Positions 6,690 to 15,396 of a stretch of 36,919 nt of DNA are shown piece by piece. This DNA is from Paenibacillaceae bacterium (GTDB taxonomy: Bacteria > Bacillota > Clostridia > Lachnospirales > Lachnospiraceae), in contig SVDU01000031.1 of assembly GCA_015057705.1 (NCBI GenBank), positions 1 to 36,919 of the forward strand, in the 5' to 3' direction. Within the stretch, counting starts at the first letter, position 1. Every line of letters starts with the position of its first letter. The notes under the pieces were generated by a model. It was not told where the DNA came from, searched no databases, and was given only the letters and a program-made list of their open reading frames with translations. Both the position numbers and the translations under genes were made by a program.

Positions 6690-6747
6690 TTATATTGCCT
6701 TTTTTACTATGGTTTTTGGTTTTTTTTAAAATTTTATGAAATTTAAA

Positions 6748-9036
6748 TTATTCTCTCACAAGCTTCAGTTTTGCAAAAGAAGCAAACATTTTTTTCACAC
6801 CTGCCTGGTCAAAGTGAACCGTTACTTCGAAATCTCTTCCACCATCCTTGATTTCCTTTACCTCACCGATACCGAATTTGATGTGGCTGACCCGGTCTCC
6901 CTCTTTATAACCAAGAGAAAGCGGTTTTTCAATTGTAAATGCTTTTCCAAATCCAGGAGTTGATACAGGCTTTGATGTCTTCGAGGCATATGCGTTGCTG
7001 CCTGGTCCAAAGCTGCTGACACCAGCCGTCCGTCCTGCTGCCCCGCTATTTCCCCATGGAAGACCGCTGTCGTCAAAATCGGACTGGGCTCTGGAAGAAA
7101 GTCTTTGCTCCAGTCTGCTGGAGTCCAATAATTCGGCTGGTATTTCTTCCACAAACCGGCTGATCTTAGAATACCTGGTTTCACCATTTACCATACGCTG
7201 TCTGGCGCCAGTCATCATAAGAAATTTCTGGGCTCTGGTAATACCAACGTAGCAAAGTCTCCGTTCCTCTTCCACATCCTCTTTATTATCGGAAGAAATA
7301 GACATCATACTGGGGAATAAACCATCTTCCATACCGCTTAAATAGACTCTTGGGAACTCAAGTCCCTTGGCGCTGTGAAGTGTCATCAGCGTGACACGGT
7401 TTTCTGATTCATCCATTCGGTCTACATCGGCAACAAGTGCAACCTCCTCCAGAAACTCGCTTAATTCCGGATGCTCATGCTCGCCTTCAAAGCTGACTGC
7501 TTTGTTGATCAACTCTTCTATATTCTCCAGTCGGGTCTGATATTCGATTTCCCCCTCTGCTTCCAGTTCCTTCTGGTAGCCGGTTTCATCAAGAATATCT
7601 TCAATCAGTTCGTGAATGCTGTAGGTTTCTTCCGTCAGACGGTCCCTGAAATCTTCTATCTTCTCTGTAAATCCAAGAACTTTATCCGCTGTTTTCCCAA
7701 GCCCCGGTACAGCTTTTGCCCTGCAGAATGCATCGTAGATACCCATTCCACGTTCGGAAGCAAATGCCTGGACTTTGCCGATACTGGTTGCACCGATTCC
7801 CCTTTTTGGAACATTGATTACTCTTAAGACAGATAAATCATCTCTTCCGTTTGCGATTGTTTTTAAATAAGCTAAAATGTCTTTGATCTCTTTTCTCTGA
7901 TAGAAATTTACGCCGCCCACCATACGGTATGGGACATTATGCTGAAGACATTTTTCCTCAATCAGACGGGACTGGGCATTGGTACGGTATAAAACGGCAC
8001 AGTCCTGGTAGTCAGATGAACTGTTTAATATGTCACGGACAATGGCATCCGCCTCCTCCGTTGCATTTTCAAACTGCTTAAACTGAACCATGGGGCCTTC
8101 TTCATTGGACGTCCATAATGTTTTATCCTTTCGGCCTCTATTGTGACGGATCACCTCATTGGCAGCCTGTAAAATGTTCTGGCTGGAGCGGTAATTCTGT
8201 TCCAGTTTAATTACCTTTGCGCCAGAATAGGATTTTTCAAAGTTTAATATGTTCTCGATATTGGCTCCACGGAACTTATAGATGGACTGATCATCATCAC
8301 CCACAACACAAAGGTTCTTATATTTACCAGCAAGCAGACTGATTAAACGGAACTGAGCCGTATTGGTATCCTGATACTCATCCACCATAATGTAGCGAAA
8401 ACGCTCCTGATAGTAGTTTAAGACTTCCGGGTTATTCTGAAACAACTCCACAGTCTTCATAATCAGATCATCAAAGTCCAGTGCATTGTTCTTCTTTAAC
8501 TCACTTTGGTACTCTTTATAGACAGAAGCTGCTTTCTTCTGCCGGAAATCGCCGGAAGCGTTGAGTTCAAACTCCGCCGCACTTATCAACTCATTCTTGG
8601 CTGTGGAAATCAGCCCCAGCATCGCACGGTCTTTGTATACCTTGGGATCTAAATCCAACTTTTTTAAAACATGCCGCATCAGAGTTTTCTGGTCATCTGA
8701 ATCGTATATGGTAAAATTAGTACTATATCCAAGACTTTCTATATGCCTTCTTAAGATACGCACACAGGTAGAATGAAATGTGGAAACCCAGATGCTGTCT
8801 GCTCCAAATCCTACCAGACGATCCACACGTTCTCTCATTTCTCCTGCCGCTTTATTGGTAAATGTTATAGCAAGTATGTTCCAGGGATTCACACCCTTTT
8901 CTTCTATTAAATAGGCAATCCGGTGCGTAAGAACTCTGGTCTTACCAGAGCCCGCTCCTGCCAGCACAAGAAGCGGTCCCTCCGTTTGAAGTACCGCCTC
9001 TTTCTGCATAGAATTTAATGTATCATAAATACTCAT
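6748..9036 (-). CDS. pcrA: ATP-dependent DNA helicase PcrA (UvrD/Rep family)
   Basis: A 3'-5' superfamily 1A helicase for repair and replication-fork clearance. All motifs are present in the 762 residues: Walker A AGAGSGKT (26-33), VDEYQDTN with GDDDQSIYKFRGA (motifs II/III), LEQNYRSS (IV), LMTLHSAKGLEFPRVYL (V) and RRLCYVGITRAQKFL (VI). A Gly/Ser-rich linker (about 640-690) leads to the C-terminal Tudor-like module GDRVSHIKFGIGEV, which in PcrA binds RNA polymerase. Full length, with no defects. The ATG has only a distant purine-rich AAAGGAAAAA, so translation initiation may be modest. Downstream, 6602-6747 shows no clear terminator for it. Confidence 0.97.
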   Translation of the reverse strand: MSIYDTLNSMQKEAVLQTEGPLLVLAGAGSGKTRVLTHRIAYLIEEKGVNPWNILAITFTNKAAGEMRERVDRLVGFGADSIWVSTFHSTCVRILRRHIESLGYSTNFTIYDSDDQKTLMRHVLKKLDLDPKVYKDRAMLGLISTAKNELISAAEFELNASGDFRQKKAASVYKEYQSELKKNNALDFDDLIMKTVELFQNNPEVLNYYQERFRYIMVDEYQDTNTAQFRLISLLAGKYKNLCVVGDDDQSIYKFRGANIENILNFEKSYSGAKVIKLEQNYRSSQNILQAANEVIRHNRGRKDKTLWTSNEEGPMVQFKQFENATEEADAIVRDILNSSSDYQDCAVLYRTNAQSRLIEEKCLQHNVPYRMVGGVNFYQRKEIKDILAYLKTIANGRDDLSVLRVINVPKRGIGATSIGKVQAFASERGMGIYDAFCRAKAVPGLGKTADKVLGFTEKIEDFRDRLTEETYSIHELIEDILDETGYQKELEAEGEIEYQTRLENIEELINKAVSFEGEHEHPELSEFLEEVALVADVDRMDESENRVTLMTLHSAKGLEFPRVYLSGMEDGLFPSMMSISSDNKEDVEEERRLCYVGITRAQKFLMMTGARQRMVNGETRYSKISRFVEEIPAELLDSSRLEQRLSSRAQSDFDDSGLPWGNSGAAGRTAGVSSFGPGSNAYASKTSKPVSTPGFGKAFTIEKPLSLGYKEGDRVSHIKFGIGEVKEIKDGGRDFEVTVHFDQAGVKKMFASFAKLKLVRE

Positions 9037-9062
9037 AAATTGTACGCTTTTTCCTTTCCTTG

Positions 9063-9154
9063 TTCCTGCCCGTATTTCAGGGCATAGAGGGATGCCGCAG
9101 GCACCTTATTCCTGCCCGTATTTCAGGGCATAGAGGGATGCCGTAGGCACCTTG
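9063..9154. repeat. Two tandem copies of a 46-bp repeat
   Basis: Units at 9063-9108 and 9109-9154 differ at only two positions (C/T in GCCGCAGG versus GCCGTAGG, and the last base), and a third copy appears to start (TTCC at 9155). Each contains a TGCCC-gtatttca-GGGCA hairpin and a second GATGCC/GGCACC half-palindrome. They fill nearly all of the space between the patatin stop and the pcrA start. The form suggests a genome-wide REP-like element rather than a terminator, since no T-run follows. Confidence 0.85.
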
Positions 9155-9167
9155 TTCCCCCACATCT

Positions 9168-10025
9168 TCAGCTCAGCTTCAAATAGGCTTTCAGGGAATC
9201 CATATGTTCCAGTGCCAGCCGTCTTCCCTCCTGATACAGCGCCTCCAGTTTCCTTTTGTCCTGCTCGGTTCTTTGAACCGTCACATGATGATCCGGACGT
9301 ATTACGTAGATTCTCCCCTCTTTTTCCAGACGGTCAATCTCCTCCTGCATCCGGTTATATCTCTCCGGAACGTCCTCCAGCGCCTTTAAAAATCTGGGTA
9401 GGGGCGCGAAATAACGCTCATACCCTTTTTTCGTCCATTTATCAAGGGGCGGTTTCCGATAACCCGGTTCTCTGGTGAGAACCAGCACAATCTTTTCATA
9501 CCCCAGATCAATCGCTCTTTGATAAGCCACCGGCATGGAGCAGCCGCCATCTAAATACTTCTTTCCTCCCACAGAAATCATTCTGGAAAGTATGGGGATG
9601 CTGCTGGAAGCTTTAACTGCATCAATGAAATTATCACATTTGCTTTTTTCAAAATATTCCGGCTTTCCCGTCTTACAACGGGTTGCAATCACTTCAAAAA
9701 TCTGTTCAGACTTATAGAATGTGTCATAATCAAAGGGAACCAATGTATTGCTTAATTCCCCAAACAGGAAGTCAAAGTTAAAGATCGAACGTTTTTCTAC
9801 TAAATTCCGGAAACTTAAAAAACGTTTGTCATTGACATAATCCAAATCCACTTTTATGGTTCTGCCTATCTGCTTGCTGACATAACTCATACCTGACATG
9901 GAACCGGCTGAAACTCCGTTTACATAGGACATCTCAATCTCCTGCTCCATGAACACATCCAAAACTCCTGCAGTAAATACTCCCCGCAGGGATCCCCCTT
10001 CTAGAACTAAAGCTCCTTCTGTCAT
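9168..10025 (-). CDS. Patatin-like phospholipase (RssA/YjjU type)
   Basis: A 285-aa cytoplasmic lipid acyl hydrolase of the patatin family. The oxyanion loop GGSLRG is at 10-15, the nucleophile elbow GVSAG at 37-41 with Ser39, and the catalytic Asp159 in DGG. These form the Ser-Asp dyad. The C-terminal 80 residues are charged and helical. It resembles bacterial single-domain members such as E. coli YjjU; the physiological lipid substrate is unknown. AGGTGA lies about 6 nt before the ATG, and a good sigma-A promoter lies just upstream, so it is probably transcribed alone. Confidence 0.9.
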   Translation of the reverse strand: MTEGALVLEGGSLRGVFTAGVLDVFMEQEIEMSYVNGVSAGSMSGMSYVSKQIGRTIKVDLDYVNDKRFLSFRNLVEKRSIFNFDFLFGELSNTLVPFDYDTFYKSEQIFEVIATRCKTGKPEYFEKSKCDNFIDAVKASSSIPILSRMISVGGKKYLDGGCSMPVAYQRAIDLGYEKIVLVLTREPGYRKPPLDKWTKKGYERYFAPLPRFLKALEDVPERYNRMQEEIDRLEKEGRIYVIRPDHHVTVQRTEQDKRKLEALYQEGRRLALEHMDSLKAYLKLS

Positions 10026-10045
10026 CTTAAATCACCTCGCCTACT

Positions 10046-10074
10046 ATTTTATTTCATTTATCCGGTCCGGTCAA
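10046..10074 (-). promoter_or_regulatory. Sigma-A promoter for the patatin gene
   Basis: On the minus strand TTGACC (10069-10074) and TAAAAT (10046-10051) are 17 nt apart, with the ATG about 20 nt after the -10. Both hexamers match the consensus at five of six positions. Confidence 0.75.
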
Positions 10075-10391
10075 TCCCTTTTGATGCCGTCAGGCGAACT
10101 TGAGAATTGAAAAAGCAAATTCCTCACCCAAGGGACAGTTTATTTTAACCCTTTTATACATACATGATATCTTTATAACTCCTTCTGACAGCAGTAGAAG
10201 GAGAAGGGGCAAAAATAACTTCTTTTTCAGCCCTCTACCCCTTCTCTCCGATTTTCCGGCCTTTTCTATCCCCGTTTTAGGCATGTTAGCTTGCCCCTCA
10301 ACTAAGGATACTCAAAACCAAGCTGCTCTGAACAGCAAAAACCACCTGAACATCTATACTCTTTCAAAAAAATTCATCATCAAGTCAGCCA
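10075..10391. other. Gap between exporter and patatin genes
   Basis: About 320 bp without a supportable gene. A weak minus-strand hairpin GCTGTTC/GAGCAGC at 10322-10336, followed by TTGGTTTTG, may end the exporter operon. Open frames on either strand here lack ribosome sites and look like chance. Confidence 0.4.
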
Positions 10392-12167
10392 TTACGCAAA
10401 CTGGCTTTGGTACAATTGATAATAAGCACCTTCCAGTTTCATTAACTCGTCATGATTTCCAGCTTCCTGGATCGTCCCCTGATCGATAACAAAGATCCGG
10501 TCTGCCTTGCGGATGGTGGATAATCTGTGGGCGATAATAAAGGAAGTCCGTTCCTTTAAAAGCACTTCAATTCCTTTTTGAACCAGAAGTTCCGTATGGG
10601 TATCAATGCTGGATGTCGCCTCATCAAGAATAAGAATGCCGGGCTTTGATACCATGGTTCTTGCAAAGGCTAAAAGCTGTCTCTGGCCGATAGAAAGGCC
10701 AGCTCCCCTCTCACTGATTTCCGTATCATATCCCTTTTCCATCTTCATAATAAACTCATGGGCGTTCACTGCTTTGGCAGCCTCTTCAATCTCTTCATCG
10801 GTGGCATTTAACCGGCCGTAACGAATGTTATCCCGAATGGTTCCGGAGAAGAGGAAATTGTCCTGGGTCATAATGCCCATCTGACTTCTCAAACTCTTTA
10901 ATGTTACACTTCTGATCTCCTGATCGTCAATAAAGATCTCTCCGCCAGTCACTTCATAGAAACGGCTGATCAGGTTTACAATGGTCGTTTTCCCCGCACC
11001 TGTCGGCCCTACCAGTGCGATAGTCTCGCCTGGTTTTACCGAAAAGCTTACGTGATCCAGGATCAGACGGTCCGGCTCATCTCCATAGGCAAAGGAAACC
11101 TCTTCAAACCGTACCTCGCCCTTTAATTCCTTTAATTCTACTGCGTTCTCTTCATCCTTTATCTCAACTTCCGTATCTATGATATCAAAGATTCGCTCCG
11201 CAGCTGAGATATTAGTGGTCAGCTTATTATAGAAGTTAGCAAGATTACGTATGGGACTCCAGAACATGGCGATGTATGTGGAAAATGCAAGAAATGTACC
11301 AATTCCAATCTGTTCCACTCCCACCACTTTAATACCGATAAAATAAAGCAAAAACCCACCCATTCCCCAGGTTATTTCAACAAGAGGACCAAAAGCATCT
11401 GCAACGATTACCGCTTCAATGAAGGAACGGTAATGCTGGTCTACCAGATCGTGAAACACCTCTTTTGTCTCATCCTCAGCAGCATAGCTTTGTATAATCC
11501 TGATTCCCGATAAGTCTTCGTGAACATAGCCATTTAAATTAGAAGTTTTCTTTCTGTATACCCGCCATCTTTTATGGACATTGGTCTGAATAAAAAACAT
11601 ACCCACCGCCAGAATGGGAATTGTCAGCAAAGCTGCCATCGCCAGACGGTAATTCTTAATCAGCATAATACTGAGAACACAGATCACCGTAATAAAATCT
11701 GGAATCAGCTGGGTGACACTATCGGATAATACATCTTTTAGTGAATTTACATCACCAATAATTCTTGCAAGTACCTTTCCTGTGGGGCGGCTGTCAAAGA
11801 AGCCAAACCCCAGAGACTGGATATGCTGATATAGTTCCTCTCTGATGTTTAAAAGCACACGGTTTGAAACTTCCGCCATGATACGCATACGGACCTTGGT
11901 ACCCACTAAAAACAGCAGAAATAATCCAATTGCTCCAATTCCCACATATAAAAGTCCATTGATATCCTTTTGTGCCACACAGACGTTTACCGCATACTCC
12001 ATCAAAAGAGGAGCCAGCATACTGATGGTAATGGTGCCTCCCATAATAAACAGAACAAGCACTATTTTCTTTTTATAAGCAAGCAGATAACGAAACAGAC
12101 GGATTATGGTATCTTTTTTCAATACCTCTTTCTGTTCCTCATCGATTCTGCTGGAATTTACTGACAT
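10392..12167 (-). CDS. Heterodimeric ABC exporter subunit, BmrD-like
   Basis: A 591-aa half-transporter: six-helix exporter domain (about 25-330), then a nucleotide-binding domain. It has Walker A GPTGAGKTT, Q-loop MTQDNFLFSG, Walker B with catalytic glutamate ILILDEATSSID and switch IAHRLSTI. Its signature motif is non-canonical, LSIGQRQ instead of LSGGQ. In heterodimeric exporters such as BmrCD or TM287/288, one subunit gives the catalytic Glu and a poor signature; this is that subunit. It overlaps the upstream partner's stop by 10 bp, with GGAGG 7 nt before its ATG. Likely substrates are drugs or lipophilic compounds, from family and from the attenuator upstream. Confidence 0.92.
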   Translation of the reverse strand: MSVNSSRIDEEQKEVLKKDTIIRLFRYLLAYKKKIVLVLFIMGGTITISMLAPLLMEYAVNVCVAQKDINGLLYVGIGAIGLFLLFLVGTKVRMRIMAEVSNRVLLNIREELYQHIQSLGFGFFDSRPTGKVLARIIGDVNSLKDVLSDSVTQLIPDFITVICVLSIMLIKNYRLAMAALLTIPILAVGMFFIQTNVHKRWRVYRKKTSNLNGYVHEDLSGIRIIQSYAAEDETKEVFHDLVDQHYRSFIEAVIVADAFGPLVEITWGMGGFLLYFIGIKVVGVEQIGIGTFLAFSTYIAMFWSPIRNLANFYNKLTTNISAAERIFDIIDTEVEIKDEENAVELKELKGEVRFEEVSFAYGDEPDRLILDHVSFSVKPGETIALVGPTGAGKTTIVNLISRFYEVTGGEIFIDDQEIRSVTLKSLRSQMGIMTQDNFLFSGTIRDNIRYGRLNATDEEIEEAAKAVNAHEFIMKMEKGYDTEISERGAGLSIGQRQLLAFARTMVSKPGILILDEATSSIDTHTELLVQKGIEVLLKERTSFIIAHRLSTIRKADRIFVIDQGTIQEAGNHDELMKLEGAYYQLYQSQFA

Positions 12168-13885
12168 AGTGCAGCCTCCTCTCCATACTGAACCTCATAG
12201 GTTCTGTAATACTGTCCCCGTTTCTCCATAAGCTCCTCATGAGTTCCACGCTCGATAATCTTTCCGTCTTCCAGAATCAGAATCTCATCAGCTCTGCGCA
12301 CAGCCGAAATTCTGTGGGCAATGACAATTTTAGAACTGTTTTTCAGTTCTGACAAATGAAATTCAATCTCCCTTTCGGTTTCCATATCAAGAGCAGAGGT
12401 GGAGTCATCAAGAATCAGAATGGGCGTTTCCTTTGCAATGGCTCTGGCTATACTGATTCTCTGCTTCTGACCTCCGGATAAGCCTACGCCTCTTTCACCG
12501 ATTACCGTATCATACTGTTCTGACAGCTTTTGAATGAAGCTGTGTGCCTCTGCGGAAATTGCCGCCTGCTGAACACTTTCCCACTCCGTAGCATCCTTAT
12601 TTCCGGTTTTGATATTCTCGGAAATGCTGTCGGAAAAGAGAAATACATCCTGCATAACCACCGAAATCTGTCCTCTCAGCAAGGGAAGGGGCAGATCCTT
12701 AATGTTGATTCCGTCAAGCAGAATCTCTCCCGCTGTTACATCATAGAAACGCTCGATCAAATTGACAATTGATGTTTTTCCAGAACCGGTGACTCCCATA
12801 ATTCCCAGTGTCTTGCCCTTTTCCAGGGTGAAATTAATATCATTTAAGATATCTTTTCCATTCAGTTCAAAATTTACATGCTGAAAGGTAAGCTCCCCTT
12901 TCACAACTTCCGGAAGAACTGGTTTGTCAGGATCTGCAATAACCGGTTTTTCTTCCATGATCTTTTTAATCTTCTTATTGGAAGCAAAGGCTGCTGCAAG
13001 GTCATTGCTTAACCAGCCCACCATTTCCATTGGCCAGATGATATTGTTTGCATATTCGGAAAATGCTCCCAAATCACCGATTGACATCTTTCCCTTAATT
13101 ACAAGAATGCCGCCAATGACAATGACAGACATCATAAGGAACTTAGACAGGAATGAGATGTTTGGCTGGAACCGGATCAGCAGTTTTGCCTGACTCATGT
13201 TTAAATCATAGTACTGCTTGTTATGCTTTTTAAATTTACTGATTTCATAGTCTTCTCTGGCAAATGCCTTAACGGTCCTGACTCCCGCCAGATTCTCCTG
13301 GGCAACCGTATTGAGCTCGGCAGTCTGTTCGCTGATCTTGTCGTAAACCTCACCCAGTCCTTTTTCCATCTTTAACGCATACCAGGCAATAATCGGCAGG
13401 ATGACCAGAGGAATCAGTGTCAGTACAGGACTTAACTTTAGCATACAGACAAGAACAATGATGGTGTGAATGGAACATTCCAACACAAGCATTCCCACAA
13501 AACCAAAGGCATTCCAGATCCGCTCTGCATCATCCTTAATCCGGGCCATCAGCTCTCCTGTATTATGGCTGTCAAAATAACCCACTGACAATGTCTGGAT
13601 ATGATCAAACAAGTCCTTTCTTAAACCACAGGCGATCCTTGCAGCTGCAAAGTCAAAGATAAATTCCTTTGTATACTGGAAAATCGCTCTGCCGAAACCA
13701 ATTCCCAAAAGCCCTAAAAGCAGCTTCATAAGAATCTTTGTTTCACCACCCACAATTACATCATCAATAATATGTTTTGTAATCTGGGGGGCTGATGCAT
13801 CAAGCAAAATGCTGATAATCATCGCTGCAAGGGCAAGAACGTAAAGAAACTTATATTTCCTTACATACTTCCACAAATTTTTCAT
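12158..13885 (-). CDS. Heterodimeric ABC exporter subunit, BmrC-like
   Basis: A 575-aa half-transporter that pairs with the overlapping downstream gene. Its nucleotide-binding domain has Walker A GVTGSGKTS and a canonical LSGGQKQR signature, but Walker B is followed by Asp rather than Glu (ILILDDSTSALD), as in BmrC and TM287, so one ATP site is degenerate. I start it at ATG 13885 because AGGAGG lies 7 nt upstream. An in-frame extension to TTG 14047 would run through two terminator hairpins and lacks a ribosome site. Expression is probably set by the leader and terminators at 13938-14167. Confidence 0.92.
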   Translation of the reverse strand: MKNLWKYVRKYKFLYVLALAAMIISILLDASAPQITKHIIDDVIVGGETKILMKLLLGLLGIGFGRAIFQYTKEFIFDFAAARIACGLRKDLFDHIQTLSVGYFDSHNTGELMARIKDDAERIWNAFGFVGMLVLECSIHTIIVLVCMLKLSPVLTLIPLVILPIIAWYALKMEKGLGEVYDKISEQTAELNTVAQENLAGVRTVKAFAREDYEISKFKKHNKQYYDLNMSQAKLLIRFQPNISFLSKFLMMSVIVIGGILVIKGKMSIGDLGAFSEYANNIIWPMEMVGWLSNDLAAAFASNKKIKKIMEEKPVIADPDKPVLPEVVKGELTFQHVNFELNGKDILNDINFTLEKGKTLGIMGVTGSGKTSIVNLIERFYDVTAGEILLDGINIKDLPLPLLRGQISVVMQDVFLFSDSISENIKTGNKDATEWESVQQAAISAEAHSFIQKLSEQYDTVIGERGVGLSGGQKQRISIARAIAKETPILILDDSTSALDMETEREIEFHLSELKNSSKIVIAHRISAVRRADEILILEDGKIIERGTHEELMEKRGQYYRTYEVQYGEEAALCQ

Positions 13886-13937
13886 ACCATTTCCTCCTAT
13901 TCTTTTAAAAAACTTCATGACTTTTCTCCCATATATG

Positions 13938-13978
13938 TAAAAAAACCGAAAAAAACTGCGTAGTGCGGTCTTTTTCGG
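13938..13978 (-). terminator. Second attenuator terminator before the exporter operon
   Basis: On the minus strand CCGAAAAAGAC pairs with the T-rich 3' arm ending in TTTTTCGG, with an inner GC/GC pair, one mismatch and a 5-nt loop. Seven T residues follow. It sits about 55 nt before the BmrC-like ATG, so unconditional termination here would silence the pump. Confidence 0.8.
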
Positions 13979-13990
13979 TAAATAAGCAAA

Positions 13991-14018
13991 AAAATAACCG
14001 CAGTCATTCAGACTGCGG
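13991..14018 (-). terminator. First attenuator terminator before the exporter operon
   Basis: On the minus strand CCGCAGTC and GACTGCGG form a perfect 8-bp stem with a 5-nt loop, followed by TTATTTTTTT. Its 3' arm (ACTGCG) is also complementary to CGCAGT in the second hairpin, so the two structures can exclude one another. Confidence 0.8.
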
Positions 14019-14071
14019 ATAAACTCATAAAAAGAAGCTCCGATCAAGAAGCTGCATTTGTCCTGACATCC

Positions 14072-14167
14072 TTAGATGCAAAGACAGTTTTCCATGAGGC
14101 AGACTGAATTCATCAATGTATTTCTAACTATTTGATTGGTTCTGTTGATTCCACGATAACGCATCAT
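14072..14167 (-). CDS. 31-aa leader peptide of the ABC exporter operon
   Basis: A short ORF starts with two Met codons at 14167, 7-8 nt behind AAAGGAGG, and ends at TAA 14072-14074. The peptide begins MMRYRGINRTNQIVRN and ends in a Cys-rich CLMENCLCI. About 50 nt later come two tandem terminators and then the exporter genes. This is the layout of the bmrB leader of Bacillus subtilis bmrCD, where ribosome stalling by translation inhibitors on the leader prevents termination. The sequence is not similar to BmrB that I can tell; the analogy is in architecture. A promoter lies immediately upstream. Confidence 0.7.
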   Translation of the reverse strand: MMRYRGINRTNQIVRNTLMNSVCLMENCLCI

Positions 14168-14217
14168 AGTTCCTGCCTCCTTTACTTAGATTTTGTTGTA
14201 TTTAATATACAATTATA

Positions 14218-14246
14218 AGAATACTGCCAATTTTTTATTATGTCAA
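14218..14246 (-). promoter_or_regulatory. Sigma-A promoter for the exporter leader
   Basis: On the minus strand a consensus TTGACA (14241-14246) and TATTCT (14218-14223) are 17 nt apart. This gives an RNA starting about 45 nt before the leader ATG. A perfect -35 fits constitutive transcription controlled later by attenuation. Confidence 0.75.
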
Positions 14247-14288
14247 GCAAATTTTGAACTTTTATGAAATAAAGGAAATTACAGTCAA

Positions 14289-14984
14289 TTATTCTAGAAA
14301 AAACTTAGTTCTGGTACGAATTTTCTCTTTCCATTTACAGCAGTCATTGAGATGAAGCATCACATGACGGGTTGGCGGCATTAACAGAAGTCCTGCCACA
14401 TCCTTATTTCCCCAAAACTCCAGCAGCCACTCAGAATCCTTTTGAGAGGTTACGCCGCCTTCTGCTTTAATTTTCATAAGATCTGCTTCATTCACATCCC
14501 GAATCATATCTTCATAGGTAAACTGGCTTACGATTTCCCTGGTTCTTTCTCCAACAGCACTGCGGTAATTAAGCAGTTCCTCACAGTTCACCTGTTTGCT
14601 GAAAGACATAATCTCCTCATCGGTTAATGCATTTCCTGTATCCTTTATGGGAGAATTAATTCTCCTGCTCCAGTCCTCGTCAAAAAGCTGGTCTCCCCTT
14701 GCAGCCAGAACGCCCATGGTTAAATCTTCAATTCTCGCAATATGCCAGACTACCCAGGCAATTGTCTCATCATCTTTGCCAGGCATGATTGCATATTCCC
14801 GTGGTTCCAAATCTATAAACAGGCGGTCAGTTTCGTTTTCTTCTCTATCTTTTATATTCGTTCGATGCAGCTGTTTATGAATGTCCAGAAAAATATTAAT
14901 GGCCTCTTTGGTATTTTGCTTTTTCCGGATCACCTTATTTAATGCCTTATGCTCTTCACTTAATCCCTCACCAAAATATTTCAT
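14289..14984 (-). CDS. DinB-like four-helix protein
   Basis: A 231-aa protein of the DinB/DfsB-like superfamily. These are four-helix bundles, often metal-binding, some with thiol-dependent transferase activity, most of unknown role. Visible features are the first helix HKQLHRTNI, the central WVVWHIARIEDLTMGVLA and the C-terminal MPPTRHVMLHLNDC. His residues at these places are the usual metal ligands. I start at ATG 14984, with GGTGAG upstream; a longer frame overlaps the preceding gene. It is third in an operon with YjbR-like and DUF3788 proteins, a trio common in Clostridia. Confidence 0.8.
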   Translation of the reverse strand: MKYFGEGLSEEHKALNKVIRKKQNTKEAINIFLDIHKQLHRTNIKDREENETDRLFIDLEPREYAIMPGKDDETIAWVVWHIARIEDLTMGVLAARGDQLFDEDWSRRINSPIKDTGNALTDEEIMSFSKQVNCEELLNYRSAVGERTREIVSQFTYEDMIRDVNEADLMKIKAEGGVTSQKDSEWLLEFWGNKDVAGLLLMPPTRHVMLHLNDCCKWKEKIRTRTKFFLE

Positions 14985-15006
14985 AGTCTCACCCCACCGG
15001 ATTCTG

Positions 15007-15378
15007 TTATACGCTTCTTTCGTCCAACAATTCTTTTTGTCTTTTTTTAGGCAGCTTTGCAAGGATAAGAGAATAGGACTTTTCCAGCATATCCTTTAAC
15101 AGATCTTCCGGTACTTCTCCATCTGCCATTACTGAATTCCAATGAACCTTGTTCATATAATATCCCGGTACGATGTCTTTGTACTGCTGCCTTAAAAAAT
15201 CACCTTCCAAAGGGTCCAGCTTCATGGATATCAGCTTTTCCTTCCCCTGATCATCTCTGCAGACAGCTGCAAACATCTTACCGTCAATCATATACCGGTC
15301 CCAGTTCCATTCCTCTTTAAAATCACTGGTAACTCCATTCATTTCCTTTAAAAAGCCATCAATCCACGGATAGTTCAT
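15007..15378 (-). CDS. MmcQ/YjbR family protein
   Basis: A 123-aa protein with the YjbR/CyaY-like fold: WNWDRYMIDGKMFAAV, then LISMKLDPLEGDFLR, then the family hallmark YYMNKVHWNSV. Members are small cytoplasmic proteins, suggested but not proven to bind DNA. GGAGG lies upstream of the ATG. The gene follows the DUF3788 gene by 18 bp and precedes the DinB-like gene by 22 bp, so the three are almost certainly one transcript. No defects are seen. Confidence 0.88.
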   Translation of the reverse strand: MNYPWIDGFLKEMNGVTSDFKEEWNWDRYMIDGKMFAAVCRDDQGKEKLISMKLDPLEGDFLRQQYKDIVPGYYMNKVHWNSVMADGEVPEDLLKDMLEKSYSLILAKLPKKRQKELLDERSV

Positions 15379-15396
15379 TGTACCTCCTAAAATCCT

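Noticed and set aside
10090-10489. Open frames on both strands downstream of the exporter genes
   Set aside because: No ribosome sites, low-complexity translations, and the plus-strand frame overlaps the exporter coding region.
13886-14047. 54-codon N-terminal extension of the BmrC-like subunit from a TTG
   Set aside because: It runs through two terminator hairpins and has no ribosome site, whereas ATG 13885 has AGGAGG at 7 nt.
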